Below are positions 35,194-43,193 of a DNA stretch of 64,000 bases, piece by piece; position 1 is the stretch's first letter, and the number at the start of each line of letters is the position of its first letter. The stretch lies in contig CAJQGX010000001.1 in NCBI GenBank assembly GCA_905478035.1, positions 1 to 64,000 of the forward strand. Direction: 5' to 3'. The stretch is from an uncultured SAR86 cluster bacterium (GTDB taxonomy: Bacteria > Pseudomonadota > Gammaproteobacteria > Magnimaribacterales > D2472). The notes under the pieces were generated by a model. It did no database searches, was not told the origin of the DNA, and saw only the letters and a list, made by a program, of their open reading frames with translations. Both the position numbers and the translations under genes were made by a program.

Positions 35194-36177
35194 ATGCAAG
35201 AAATACAAACCTCCCTCAGAAATATTTCATTGGAACCATCTAGCGCAGACAGAATAGCCTTGTTTGTTGGCGAGTTGAATGGAAATCTTAAGTTAATTGA
35301 AAAAACATTCTCTGTAAAAATTTTTCATAAAGGGGATAAAATTAACGTAACTGGAAATGAAAAAGATATCAAGCATGCATCAGATGCCATCTTAGATTTA
35401 TATAATCTTACAAAGAAAAATATAGAAATAAGCAAAGAAGCAGTTCATTTGACTATCCAGTCTCATTTAAATCTGAGCTTAGCTAAAACAACAAACGAAA
35501 AAGAAAACCTGAATGAAATCCAGATCAAAACTCCAAAGAAGATTATTAGACCCAGAGGCAAAAACCAGCAAGATTACATTAAAAGAATAAATAAATATGA
35601 ACTTAATTTTGGCATTGGACCAGCAGGAACTGGCAAGACTTATTTAGCAGTAGCTGCAGCTGTAGATGCTTTCTTAAATGATAAAGTTCAGAGGATTATT
35701 CTCATTAGGCCGGCAGTAGAGGCTGGGGAGAAGTTAGGTTTTTTGCCTGGAGACTTATCTCAAAAAGTAGATCCCTACCTTAGACCTTTATATGATGCCC
35801 TTTACGAGATGATGGGTATAGAAAAGGTTACTAAGCTCATAGAAAAAGAGGCTATTGAGGTTGCTCCTTTAGCATACTTGAGAGGAAGGACTTTAAATAA
35901 TTCATTTATTATCATGGATGAGAGTCAAAATACTACTGTAGATCAAATGAAAATGGTTCTTACAAGAATGGGCTTTGGATCTCATGCCGTAATAAATGGT
36001 GATTTAACCCAAGTGGACTTACCTAAGCATATTAATTCTGGTCTTGAGCATGTCGTACAAGTGCTTGAAAATACAAAAGGAATTGGAATGACGCAATTCT
36101 CTTCTCAAGATGTTGTTAGGCACCCTCTTGTAAGAAAGATAATTGATGCTTATCAAAAATTTGAACAAAATATATAA
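35194..36177 (+). CDS. ybeZ: PhoH-like ATPase (YbeZ)
   Basis: A 327-residue PhoH-family P-loop ATPase. The N-terminal KH-like region (about 1-105) is followed by the ATPase core with Walker A GPAGTGKTYLAVAAA and Walker B FIIMDESQNTT. YbeZ works with the neighbouring endoribonuclease YbeY, probably in rRNA quality control. It starts seven bases after miaB, and ybeY begins four bases after it ends. Confidence 0.93.
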   Translation: MQEIQTSLRNISLEPSSADRIALFVGELNGNLKLIEKTFSVKIFHKGDKINVTGNEKDIKHASDAILDLYNLTKKNIEISKEAVHLTIQSHLNLSLAKTTNEKENLNEIQIKTPKKIIRPRGKNQQDYIKRINKYELNFGIGPAGTGKTYLAVAAAVDAFLNDKVQRIILIRPAVEAGEKLGFLPGDLSQKVDPYLRPLYDALYEMMGIEKVTKLIEKEAIEVAPLAYLRGRTLNNSFIIMDESQNTTVDQMKMVLTRMGFGSHAVINGDLTQVDLPKHINSGLEHVVQVLENTKGIGMTQFSSQDVVRHPLVRKIIDAYQKFEQNI

Positions 36178-36180
36178 AAA

Positions 36181-36630
36181 ATGGCTCTAGAAGTATTAGT
36201 TGATAATAAATTCAATATTTCTAAAGATTTAATTCTTAGTCTAAAAAATGCTGCCAATCTTACTCTTTCTGAAGAGAGTATCGATGAAAGCGTAGTCAAC
36301 TTAAAAATAATAGACAATTTTGAAATGCAAGAACTCAATAAAGAGTTCAGAAATAAAGATAAAACTACCAATGTCTTATCTTTTACAAATAACGATTTAT
36401 CAAAGGAAATCACTAAAAATATTGGTGATATTGCCATAAGTTATGAATTTGTTTCAGATGAAGCCAAGGAACATGGAAAATCTTTTTCTGATCATATCAT
36501 TCACATGTTGGTTCATGGGATATATCATATATTAGGATATGATCATGAAGACGATGCCTCAGCAGAAATTATGGAATCCAAAGAGATACAGATACTTGCT
36601 AAATTAAAAATCAATAACCCATATAATTAA
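36181..36630 (+). CDS. ybeY: Endoribonuclease YbeY
   Basis: A 149-residue UPF0054 metalloprotein involved in 16S rRNA 3'-end maturation. The zinc site is HMLVHGIYHILGYDHEDD, with three histidines in the HGxxHxxGYDH pattern. The NKEFRNKDKTTNVLSF segment is also conserved (usual form NxxyRxkdkpTDVLSFP). It lies between phoH and corC and ends directly against the corC start codon. Confidence 0.95.
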   Translation: MALEVLVDNKFNISKDLILSLKNAANLTLSEESIDESVVNLKIIDNFEMQELNKEFRNKDKTTNVLSFTNNDLSKEITKNIGDIAISYEFVSDEAKEHGKSFSDHIIHMLVHGIYHILGYDHEDDASAEIMESKEIQILAKLKINNPYN

Positions 36631-37485
36631 ATGAATCAAAAACTAGATAGCGACGATAATCACCCTCCTTCGGGATTTTTCTTAAAAATAAAAAAATTCT
36701 TTAAAAATCCCTTTTTTATAAAGACTCAATCAGTTTCAGAAGTAACAGACTTCTTAAAAGATGCAGTAGATTTAAATATTATCGACAAAGAAGCAGAATC
36801 AATCGCATCAAAAGCTATAAGGCTTGGGTCTATAACAGTAAAGGAAATCATGGTTCCAAAAGTTGATATGGTAACTATAAGCCTTGATATGAACACAGAT
36901 GAGATTATTGAAAGAATAATTGAGTCAGGACACTCAAGATATCCTGTCCTGGGAAAAGATAGGGATGAAGTAAGTGGTATTTTGCTTGCAAAAGACTTAT
37001 TGCCTAAATTAGTTGAAGAAACAGATGATTTTGATCTTAATGAGATGTTAAGAGATTCAAAAATTGTCCCCGAAACAAAAAAAGCAGACTCCTTATTAGA
37101 AGAATTTAAAAAAGATAGGTCTCATTTAGCAATAGTTATTGATGAATATGGGACTATATGCGGACTTGTGACTATTGAAGATATTCTTGAAGAGCTAGTT
37201 GGAGAAATCGAAGATGAGCATGATGTGGAAGAAGAAGAAATTATTAAAAATATAGATGGCTCTTACTCTGCAGATCCAAAAGTAGAAATTGAAGAATTTA
37301 CACAATTTTTTGGATTAAAGATAGATCCTTTAATAATAGATGCTGAGACTCTTGGCGGCCTAATAATTAATGAATTAGGTGTCCTTCCTAAGGTTGGAGA
37401 CATGGTAAAAATAGAAAATTTAAACATCCAAGTTACGCACGCTGATGGAAGAAAAATTACTAAGGTCTTAATAACTAGAGCCTAA
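36631..37485 (+). CDS. corC: CorC/HlyC-family CBS-domain transporter-associated protein
   Basis: A 284-residue soluble protein with two CBS domains (about 60-185; EIMVPKVDMVTISLDMNTDE and HLAIVIDEYGTICGLVTIED) and a C-terminal CorC/HlyC domain (about 200-284, AETLGGLIINELGVLP). CorC is associated with magnesium/cobalt handling and nucleotide sensing. There are no membrane segments. It overlaps lnt by one base (TAATG), in the standard ybeZ-ybeY-corC-lnt order. Confidence 0.92.
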   Translation: MNQKLDSDDNHPPSGFFLKIKKFFKNPFFIKTQSVSEVTDFLKDAVDLNIIDKEAESIASKAIRLGSITVKEIMVPKVDMVTISLDMNTDEIIERIIESGHSRYPVLGKDRDEVSGILLAKDLLPKLVEETDDFDLNEMLRDSKIVPETKKADSLLEEFKKDRSHLAIVIDEYGTICGLVTIEDILEELVGEIEDEHDVEEEEIIKNIDGSYSADPKVEIEEFTQFFGLKIDPLIIDAETLGGLIINELGVLPKVGDMVKIENLNIQVTHADGRKITKVLITRA

Positions 37486-38954
37486 TGAAAATTAAGGAAT
37501 ATTTCATACCATTCTTTTTTGGTTTTATAGGAATATTTTCATTTGCACCCTTCTCACTCAAGCCTTTAATAATAATTTCATATGCTTATTTAATTAAAGA
37601 ATTAGCCTTCAAAGCCTCCTCACTTAAGCAGTTAATAATGTGGTCAATTGGTCACTGGGGGTTTGGAATGTCTTGGTTAATAGTAAGTGTTTACTATTAT
37701 GGAAATACAAGCATTGTAGTGTCTTTAGTAATATTTATATTATTAATTTTTTTTTTAACAGTATTCTTTTCTCTTCCTCTACTCATAATAAGAACTAATT
37801 TTTTTCAAGAATCTAGATATGATAATTATAAATTTATACCACTTGTTATTAGCTTATTCGTTTTAAACGAATGGAGTATGTATTACTTATTATATGGGGT
37901 TCCCTGGCTCATACCAGGAGTAGTATTCCTAGATACCATTACCCAGAATATATTTCCGTTTTTTGGGGTACTTAGTGCTTCAATTTTTATATATACATTT
38001 TCAACATTAATAGCTATAAGTTGGCATAACAATAAAAAAAATCTTTTAGTTATTTCGATGTTTACATTATTATTTTTTATTCCAAATTTCTATGAAAGGA
38101 TCTCTGATGGCAGTCAAATAAAAGTATCAATAGTTCAACCTTCTTCTGATCCATTTTTAAAGTATAAAAGTAATTATAAAAATAAACTTGAAGATAATTT
38201 ATTATCTTTAATTCATGAGGCTGATACAGATTCTGATTTGATAGTTTTACCTGAAGCAGAGCTTCCTTATGCCTATGAAAGTAATAATTTTTCTGATTTT
38301 AAAAAGAGGATTAGTCTTGATAAAACAATTATTGGAGGAATCTGGCATGTTTCTGAAGGTGACTTATTTAATTCAATGGTTAATTTTGAGTTGGGAGGTG
38401 CATATAATAAGGTTCACCTAGTTCCATTTGGTGAATTTATACCTTTAATATCTTCTTTGAGGGGGTTAATCTCTTTTTTTGATATGCCCATGTCAGATGT
38501 TACTAGAGGCCAATACAATCAAGAACCCATGTTAATTGGTCTTAATCCTAAAATACAAGCTGCGCCATTAATATGTTTTGATATAGCTTTTGGAAATACT
38601 GTGAGAAAAAGTAACATAAGTTCATTATTTATGATAAATATTAGTAATGATACTTGGTTTGGGAATTCAATTGGGCCTCATCAACATCTAGAAATTGCAC
38701 GAGTAAGATCAATAGAAAATAATAGATGGATGATCAGAGCTACTAATGATGGTTTTTCAGCAATAATAGATAATAATGGAACAATTGTTGATAAATTAGA
38801 AAAGGGCATTTCTGGTGTTCTAAATAGCTCAATAAGACTAGAAAAAAGAAGAACTATTTATAGCAAATATGGTTATTTTCTTCCTTATTTAGTGGCACTC
38901 TTAATAATTCTAATATCGGCTATAATAAATATATGTTCAAGAAAGCCTTCTTAA
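37485..38954 (+). CDS. lnt: Apolipoprotein N-acyltransferase
   Basis: A 489-residue inner-membrane enzyme adding the third acyl chain to lipoproteins. The N-terminal half has six or so hydrophobic helices (about 1-210) with the conserved GVPWLIPG-like motif. The periplasmic nitrilase domain has the catalytic glutamate in VLPEAELPY, lysine in YNKVHLVPFGEFIP and cysteine in LICFDIAFG. A final helix (LVALLIILISAIINI) anchors the C-terminus. Probable substrates in this window are LptM and the lipoproteins at 41990 and 60840. It overlaps the next gene by 22 bases. Confidence 0.93.
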   Translation: MKIKEYFIPFFFGFIGIFSFAPFSLKPLIIISYAYLIKELAFKASSLKQLIMWSIGHWGFGMSWLIVSVYYYGNTSIVVSLVIFILLIFFLTVFFSLPLLIIRTNFFQESRYDNYKFIPLVISLFVLNEWSMYYLLYGVPWLIPGVVFLDTITQNIFPFFGVLSASIFIYTFSTLIAISWHNNKKNLLVISMFTLLFFIPNFYERISDGSQIKVSIVQPSSDPFLKYKSNYKNKLEDNLLSLIHEADTDSDLIVLPEAELPYAYESNNFSDFKKRISLDKTIIGGIWHVSEGDLFNSMVNFELGGAYNKVHLVPFGEFIPLISSLRGLISFFDMPMSDVTRGQYNQEPMLIGLNPKIQAAPLICFDIAFGNTVRKSNISSLFMINISNDTWFGNSIGPHQHLEIARVRSIENNRWMIRATNDGFSAIIDNNGTIVDKLEKGISGVLNSSIRLEKRRTIYSKYGYFLPYLVALLIILISAIINICSRKPS

Positions 38955-39466
38955 TTATTATGACCTCATCTGCATTTGCGCAAGATAATCTTTCTATAGA
39001 GATTGATATTTCCTTGCAGCGGCTTTATTTGGTTGATAATTCAACAATAATTAGTTCTTACCCCATATCATCTTCTAAATATGGTGAGGGAAGTAAGCAA
39101 AATTCTTTTAAAACACCTTTAGGAAGTCACATGATAAAGGAAATGATTGGTGATCAGGTTCCAAAAAACACTATTTTTATATCCAGAATTAATACGCAAA
39201 GAGAAGCTAAAATTATTCATGATCAAGAAAATTCAGATAATGACTATGTTACAACAAGAATAATGTGGCTAGATGGTCTGGAAGACGGCAAAAACAAAGG
39301 AAAGGGCGTTGATTCTTATAACCGATATATTTACATTCATGGAACCCATGAGGAGGGCCTAATCGGCCAGAAAGCCTCTCATGGATGTATAAGAATGTTC
39401 AATTCTGATGTGATTGAGTTATTTAGTGTTGTAAAAAAGGGGACAAAAGTCTATATTAGAGCTTAG
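38933..39466 (+). CDS. L,D-transpeptidase (YkuD family)
   Basis: A 177-residue exported enzyme with a short signal peptide (about 1-16, SSAFAQ). The YkuD catalytic signature is YIHGTHEEGLIGQKASHGCI followed by RM, with the catalytic cysteine in SHGCIRM. L,D-transpeptidases crosslink peptidoglycan stems or attach lipoproteins to them. The N-terminal IEIDISLQRLYLVDN is typical of the minimal Ldt domain; no LysM or peptidoglycan-binding domain is present. It starts inside the lnt end, so it belongs to that operon. Confidence 0.9.
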   Translation: MFKKAFLIIMTSSAFAQDNLSIEIDISLQRLYLVDNSTIISSYPISSSKYGEGSKQNSFKTPLGSHMIKEMIGDQVPKNTIFISRINTQREAKIIHDQENSDNDYVTTRIMWLDGLEDGKNKGKGVDSYNRYIYIHGTHEEGLIGQKASHGCIRMFNSDVIELFSVVKKGTKVYIRA

Positions 39467-39480
39467 CACCCTTTTTACAT

Positions 39481-41646
39481 TTAAAAATTATTTGCAACAG
39501 AAGACATAGCAAAATTCAATTTTTCCTTTCTATCCTCTAAATCTGGAGCGTTTCCAAGCTTTTCACCATTTTTTGATAGTTTTATTAGTAATTCACTAGG
39601 TTTATAAACGTCACTACCAGTTTTTTCAGCATATTCTTCTAATTTCTTGACAACAACATCTAATCCCATTGCATTTGCATGGTGCATAGGGCCACCTCTC
39701 CATATTGGGAATCCATAACCATTTATGTAAACAACATCTAAATCAGCTGCTTTTTGAGCAACACCTTCAGAAAGAATATCAGCACCCTCATTGATTAAAG
39801 CAAGAATACATCTTTCGACAATTTCTACATCTGATATTTCCCTTCTAGTGAATCCATTTTCAGAAGAAACTCTTTTATATATTTCTTCATTTTCTGGAGC
39901 TGGACTTGGTGCTCTTGAGCCCTCATTATAATTGTAGTATCCCTTGCTATTTTTCTGACCAAATCTATCATTGTCACAAAGGGTGTCACCAATCTTTGCA
40001 TGAAGAGGCGATTCTTTACCACCCAACTTTCTTGCTCTCCATCCAAGATCTAATCCTACCAAATCCATCATTCTAAATGGTCCCATATTAAGTCCAAATG
40101 ACTCCAATGCCTGGTCAACTTGGTGAGGAAGGGCTCCCTCTAAAAGAAGCATGTTTGCTTGTGCTGTATAACCAAAAAGCATTCTATTTCCTATAAAGCC
40201 TGGTGCATTTAAAGACACTACAGCAGTCTTCTTGATCTTTTTGCCGACGCTCATAATTGTTGCAAGTGTTTCATTTGAAGTCTTCTCTCCACGAACAACC
40301 TCAAGTAGTCTCATAATGTTTGCTGGACTAAAAAAGTGAGTACCTACTACTAGTTCAGGTCTATTAGTTACTGATGCTATAGCATCTATATCTAAACCTG
40401 ATGTATTACTTGCTAGGATTGCACCTGGCTTAACATGCTCATCTAAACTCTTAAAAATGTCCATTTTTAGATCAAGATTTTCGTATACAGCCTCAATTGC
40501 AATGTCACAATCATGTAAGTCTTTATAATCTAAGCTTGAACTAATTAATCCAAAAACAGTTTCTTTTTGATCTGAGGTTAATTTTCCTCTACCAACCATA
40601 AAGTCATAATTTTTTTCAATTACAGACATTCCTCTTTTTAAGTTATCTTCATCTTGATCAATTATATGAACTGGTATACCTGCATTTGCAAAACACATAG
40701 CTATACCACCACCCATCGTTCCTGAACCAATAATTCCTGCTTTTTTGATATCCATAACGGGAGTATCTTTTGGAACATCAGCAATCTTGGATGCAGCTCT
40801 TTCACCAAAGAATATATGAATCATTGCTTCTCGTTGAGGGTGAAGAAGGCATTCCATAAAGTATTCTGCTTCTTTTTTTAGTCCTTCATCAAAATCATCA
40901 CAATTTATTGCTGCCTCTACACATTTGATTATTTGTCCTGGAGCAAACTGTCCTTTTCTTGTTTTAGCTGCCATTGCTTGTGCTTCAACTAAAACATTTT
41001 CTGAACCTCTTGCTTCTATGACTTTTTCATTAAGATCCCTTACAAGAGGGTGTTTTACACCGCTATTAGCCTTTTCTTTGATAAAGGAAATAGCATCTTC
41101 AACAACATTGTCTGAAATAGAATCAATAATTCCTAAAGCTAAAGCTTTTTTTGCAGGAACATGAGCTCCTGAAAGCATTATCTTTAGTGCTTCAGCAGGG
41201 CCTGTAAGCCTAGGAAGTCTTTGAGTGCCGCCAGCACCAGGCAAAAGACCTAAATGAACCTCTGGTAAACCCACAAATGCATCTTTAGAGGCAATTCTAT
41301 AGTTACAACATAAGGCTGTTTCAAGACCACCACCCAATGCTAGTCCATTAATAGCTGCAACTACTGGTTTTGAACAAAATTCTAAGTTTTTAAAAACAGT
41401 ATGAAGGCCATGTCCATCTCCTTCACCACCAAATTCAGAGATATCTGCCCCAGCGATAAAAGCTCTACCTTTTCCAGTAACAACAACGCCAACAACATCT
41501 CCGTCTGCTTCTGCATTTACGATTCCATCAAATAAACCAGCTCTAACACCATCACTAAGGGGATTAACGGGTGGATTATCAACTGTTAAGACGGCTATCC
41601 CATCTGTTACTTCGTAATGTACTGTTCCTTTCAATGTAATCTCCAT
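39481..41646 (-). CDS. Bifunctional enoyl-CoA hydratase/3-hydroxyacyl-CoA dehydrogenase
   Basis: A 721-residue beta-oxidation enzyme. The N-terminal crotonase domain (about 1-190) has both catalytic glutamates in GLALGGGLETALCCNYR and GLPEVHLGLLPGAGGTQRLP. The NAD domain starts near residue 300 with AGIIGSGTMGGGIAM and includes ASNTSGLDIDAIA and VGTHFFSPANIMRLLEVVRG. The C-terminal dehydrogenase domain has GFIGNRMLFGY. The layout is closest to the MFE-1/FadJ type. No thiolase gene (FadA/FadI) adjoins it. Confidence 0.93.
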   Translation of the reverse strand: MEITLKGTVHYEVTDGIAVLTVDNPPVNPLSDGVRAGLFDGIVNAEADGDVVGVVVTGKGRAFIAGADISEFGGEGDGHGLHTVFKNLEFCSKPVVAAINGLALGGGLETALCCNYRIASKDAFVGLPEVHLGLLPGAGGTQRLPRLTGPAEALKIMLSGAHVPAKKALALGIIDSISDNVVEDAISFIKEKANSGVKHPLVRDLNEKVIEARGSENVLVEAQAMAAKTRKGQFAPGQIIKCVEAAINCDDFDEGLKKEAEYFMECLLHPQREAMIHIFFGERAASKIADVPKDTPVMDIKKAGIIGSGTMGGGIAMCFANAGIPVHIIDQDEDNLKRGMSVIEKNYDFMVGRGKLTSDQKETVFGLISSSLDYKDLHDCDIAIEAVYENLDLKMDIFKSLDEHVKPGAILASNTSGLDIDAIASVTNRPELVVGTHFFSPANIMRLLEVVRGEKTSNETLATIMSVGKKIKKTAVVSLNAPGFIGNRMLFGYTAQANMLLLEGALPHQVDQALESFGLNMGPFRMMDLVGLDLGWRARKLGGKESPLHAKIGDTLCDNDRFGQKNSKGYYNYNEGSRAPSPAPENEEIYKRVSSENGFTRREISDVEIVERCILALINEGADILSEGVAQKAADLDVVYINGYGFPIWRGGPMHHANAMGLDVVVKKLEEYAEKTGSDVYKPSELLIKLSKNGEKLGNAPDLEDRKEKLNFAMSSVANNF

Positions 41647-41753
41647 TTTAAATTTTGTAATGCATTATACATAATATATAGCAATATTTATGCACATTAT
41701 ATGCACCACTATTGATGATATTTGAGATAATTCAAATATCTTTATAAAAAGTA

Positions 41754-41781
41754 TTGATAATTAATTATAAATATATATAAT
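41754..41781 (+). promoter_or_regulatory. Near-consensus sigma-70 promoter of the candidate small RNA
   Basis: TTGATA (41754-41759, five of six) is followed after a 16-base spacer by a perfect TATAAT (41776-41781). The expected start of transcription, six or seven bases further, falls at 41788, the first base of a perfect hairpin. The gap from 41647 to 41989 is the longest gene-free stretch in the window: 41647-41753 holds AT-rich fadJ-type gene upstream sequence with two TATGCAC copies, then this promoter, the RNA and a 28-codon ORF. Confidence 0.68.
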
Positions 41782-41787
41782 AATGAA

Positions 41788-41863
41788 TGTCAGCACTCCT
41801 CTCCCCCTATTAGTTTGCTGACACTCTGAAATCATATGGAGGGCTCAGTCCCTCCATTTTTTT
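41788..41863 (+). ncRNA. Candidate small RNA with a C-rich anti-Shine-Dalgarno loop
   Basis: About 76 bases from the predicted start to the end of the T-run. The 5' arm TGTCAGCA (41788-41795) pairs perfectly with TGCTGACA (41816-41823), presenting a 20-base loop that begins CTCCTCTCCCCC. A 12-base linker and an intrinsic terminator follow. The loop is complementary to GGAG-type ribosome-binding sites, as in known C-rich-loop trans-acting sRNAs; this one matches no family I recognise. The loop segment CTCTCC could also pair (with one G-U) with GGAGGG of the terminator's left arm, so an attenuator controlling the downstream genes is an alternative reading. Confidence 0.62.
41836..41863 (+). terminator. 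Intrinsic terminator
   Basis: ATGGAGGG (41836-41843) and CCCTCCAT (41850-41857) form a perfect eight-pair stem with the six-base loop CTCAGT, followed directly by seven T (41857-41863). There is no comparable T-run on the minus-strand side, so it acts on plus-strand transcription. Confidence 0.82.
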
Positions 41864-41884
41864 AACTAAATTTAAGGTTTTTTT

Positions 41885-41971
41885 ATGAAGAAATATCAGG
41901 AAATATTTGAAACAGTTATATTAACTAGTTTTTTTATTATATCTGTTATGGCTATAGCCCCAATAACATAA
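41885..41971 (+). CDS. Possible 28-residue membrane peptide
   Basis: An ATG-TAA frame of 28 codons. TAAGG lies about eight bases before the ATG, a usable ribosome-binding site. The peptide begins MKKYQEIFET and continues with one hydrophobic stretch (VILTSFFIISVMAIAP), the typical form of small single-pass membrane proteins. It begins 21 bases after the terminator T-run and ends 18 bases before the peroxidase start. No family is recognised; it may be a chance frame or a leader peptide. Confidence 0.38.
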   Translation: MKKYQEIFETVILTSFFIISVMAIAPIT

Positions 41972-41989
41972 TATCAATATAATCATTAG

Positions 41990-42514
41990 ATGAATAAATT
42001 TTATACTTTTGGCCTTTTATTATTTTCTATGAATGTATTTTCTTGTTCGGATCTTTTGAACACTGACATGAGAGTGCTTGATTCGGCTGAGTCTAAGAAT
42101 CTTTGTGAATACGAAGGAAAAGCACTGCTGGTTGTTAATGTTGCTAGTAGGTGTGGTTATACATATCAATATGCAGGCCTCCAAGAGCTTTATGAGAATT
42201 ATAAAGATAATGATTTTCTTGTAATTGGAATTCCTTCTAGAGATTTTCTTCAAGAATATTCAGATGAAAGTGATGTTGCAGAATTTTGTTCGACCGAGTA
42301 TGGCGTCGACTTTCCTATGTTTTCGACTGTTAAGGTAAGAGGAAAAAAAGCTCATCCCTTTTATAAAAAACTCACAGCAGAAACAGGATACACGCCTTCA
42401 TGGAACTTTAATAAGTATCTAATCTCAAAAGAAGGTAAAGTCGTTTCGACATACGGTTCAAAAGTAAAGCCAGATTCACAAGAATTAATATCAGCTATAG
42501 AGAGCCTGCTGTAA
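41990..42514 (+). CDS. Glutathione peroxidase-family protein, exported (possible lipoprotein)
   Basis: A 174-residue thiol peroxidase of the GPx family. The peroxidatic cysteine is C55 in NVASRCGYT, a likely resolving cysteine lies in AEFCSTEYGVDFPMF, and WNFNKYLI supplies the conserved Trp/Asn of the catalytic site. Unlike cytosolic BtuE it has an N-terminal signal (FGLLLFSMNVFSCSDLL) whose C19 could be a lipidation site (VFSC), so it probably acts in the periplasm or on a membrane. It would reduce lipid or alkyl hydroperoxides with thioredoxin-like donors. It lies downstream of the candidate small RNA. Confidence 0.87.
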   Translation: MNKFYTFGLLLFSMNVFSCSDLLNTDMRVLDSAESKNLCEYEGKALLVVNVASRCGYTYQYAGLQELYENYKDNDFLVIGIPSRDFLQEYSDESDVAEFCSTEYGVDFPMFSTVKVRGKKAHPFYKKLTAETGYTPSWNFNKYLISKEGKVVSTYGSKVKPDSQELISAIESLL

Positions 42515-42516
42515 AG

Positions 42517-43155
42517 TTATTCTGAAACTAGAACTGTCTCAGGTTTATTAAGACCAAAAATTCCATTATCAACAACTCCAGGAATATTATTAATCATTGC
42601 TTCTAGTTTAATGGGGTTTGATATGTCCATATCATGAACATCTAATATATGATTTCCTTGATCTGTTATAAAGCCAGTCCTGTAATTAGGAGTTCCACCT
42701 ATAGAGATAATTTTTCTAGCTACTAAACTTCTACTTTCTGGTATTACTTCTACAGGAAGAGGGAAGGTACCAAGACTGTTAACCATCTTAGAGCTATCTA
42801 CAATACAAATAAATTCATTTGATGCAGATGCAACTATTTTTTCTCTTGTATGTGCACCACCACCACCTTTGATAAGAAAGTTTTGAGGTGAAACTTCATC
42901 AGCCCCATCAATATAAAAAGAAATATCAATAACATCATTAAGATTAAAAACTTCAATACCATTTTCATTTAATAGTTTAGACGATGCTTCTGAGCTGGAT
43001 ACAGCTCCAGCAAATTTATGCTTAAAATCTTTTAGTTCTTCTATAAAAAAATTAACTGTTGAGCCTGTACCAATTCCCAAGATCATCTCGGGATGAAGTT
43101 TTTTTTCAATGTATTTAATAGCTTGTTTAGCAACATTTATCTTTGAGCCACTCAT
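42517..43155 (-). CDS. rpiA: Ribose-5-phosphate isomerase A
   Basis: A 212-residue enzyme (from the ATG at 43155) interconverting ribose 5-phosphate and ribulose 5-phosphate. Signatures are GIGTGSTVNFFIEEL, the substrate loop DGADEVSPQNFLIKGGGGAH, and PVEVIPESR. An ATG at 43182 is also in frame but adds an unusual FIFLYYNA stretch that resembles promoter DNA shared with ilvA. It converges with the peroxidase gene (two-base gap) and diverges from ilvA, the same rpiA-ilvA divergence seen in other gammaproteobacteria. Confidence 0.95.
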   Translation of the reverse strand: MSGSKINVAKQAIKYIEKKLHPEMILGIGTGSTVNFFIEELKDFKHKFAGAVSSSEASSKLLNENGIEVFNLNDVIDISFYIDGADEVSPQNFLIKGGGGAHTREKIVASASNEFICIVDSSKMVNSLGTFPLPVEVIPESRSLVARKIISIGGTPNYRTGFITDQGNHILDVHDMDISNPIKLEAMINNIPGVVDNGIFGLNKPETVLVSE

Positions 43156-43193
43156 AGCGTTATAATACAAGAAAATAAACATAGATAATTATT

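Noticed and set aside
36153-36437. Minus-strand frame of 94 codons over ybeY
   Set aside because: Antisense shadow of a well-conserved gene; Ser/Leu/Phe-rich with no family features.
43156-43182. N-terminal extension of rpiA to the ATG at 43182
   Set aside because: The added FIFLYYNA residues have no counterpart in RpiA and the DNA lies in the short region that must also hold the ilvA and rpiA promoters.
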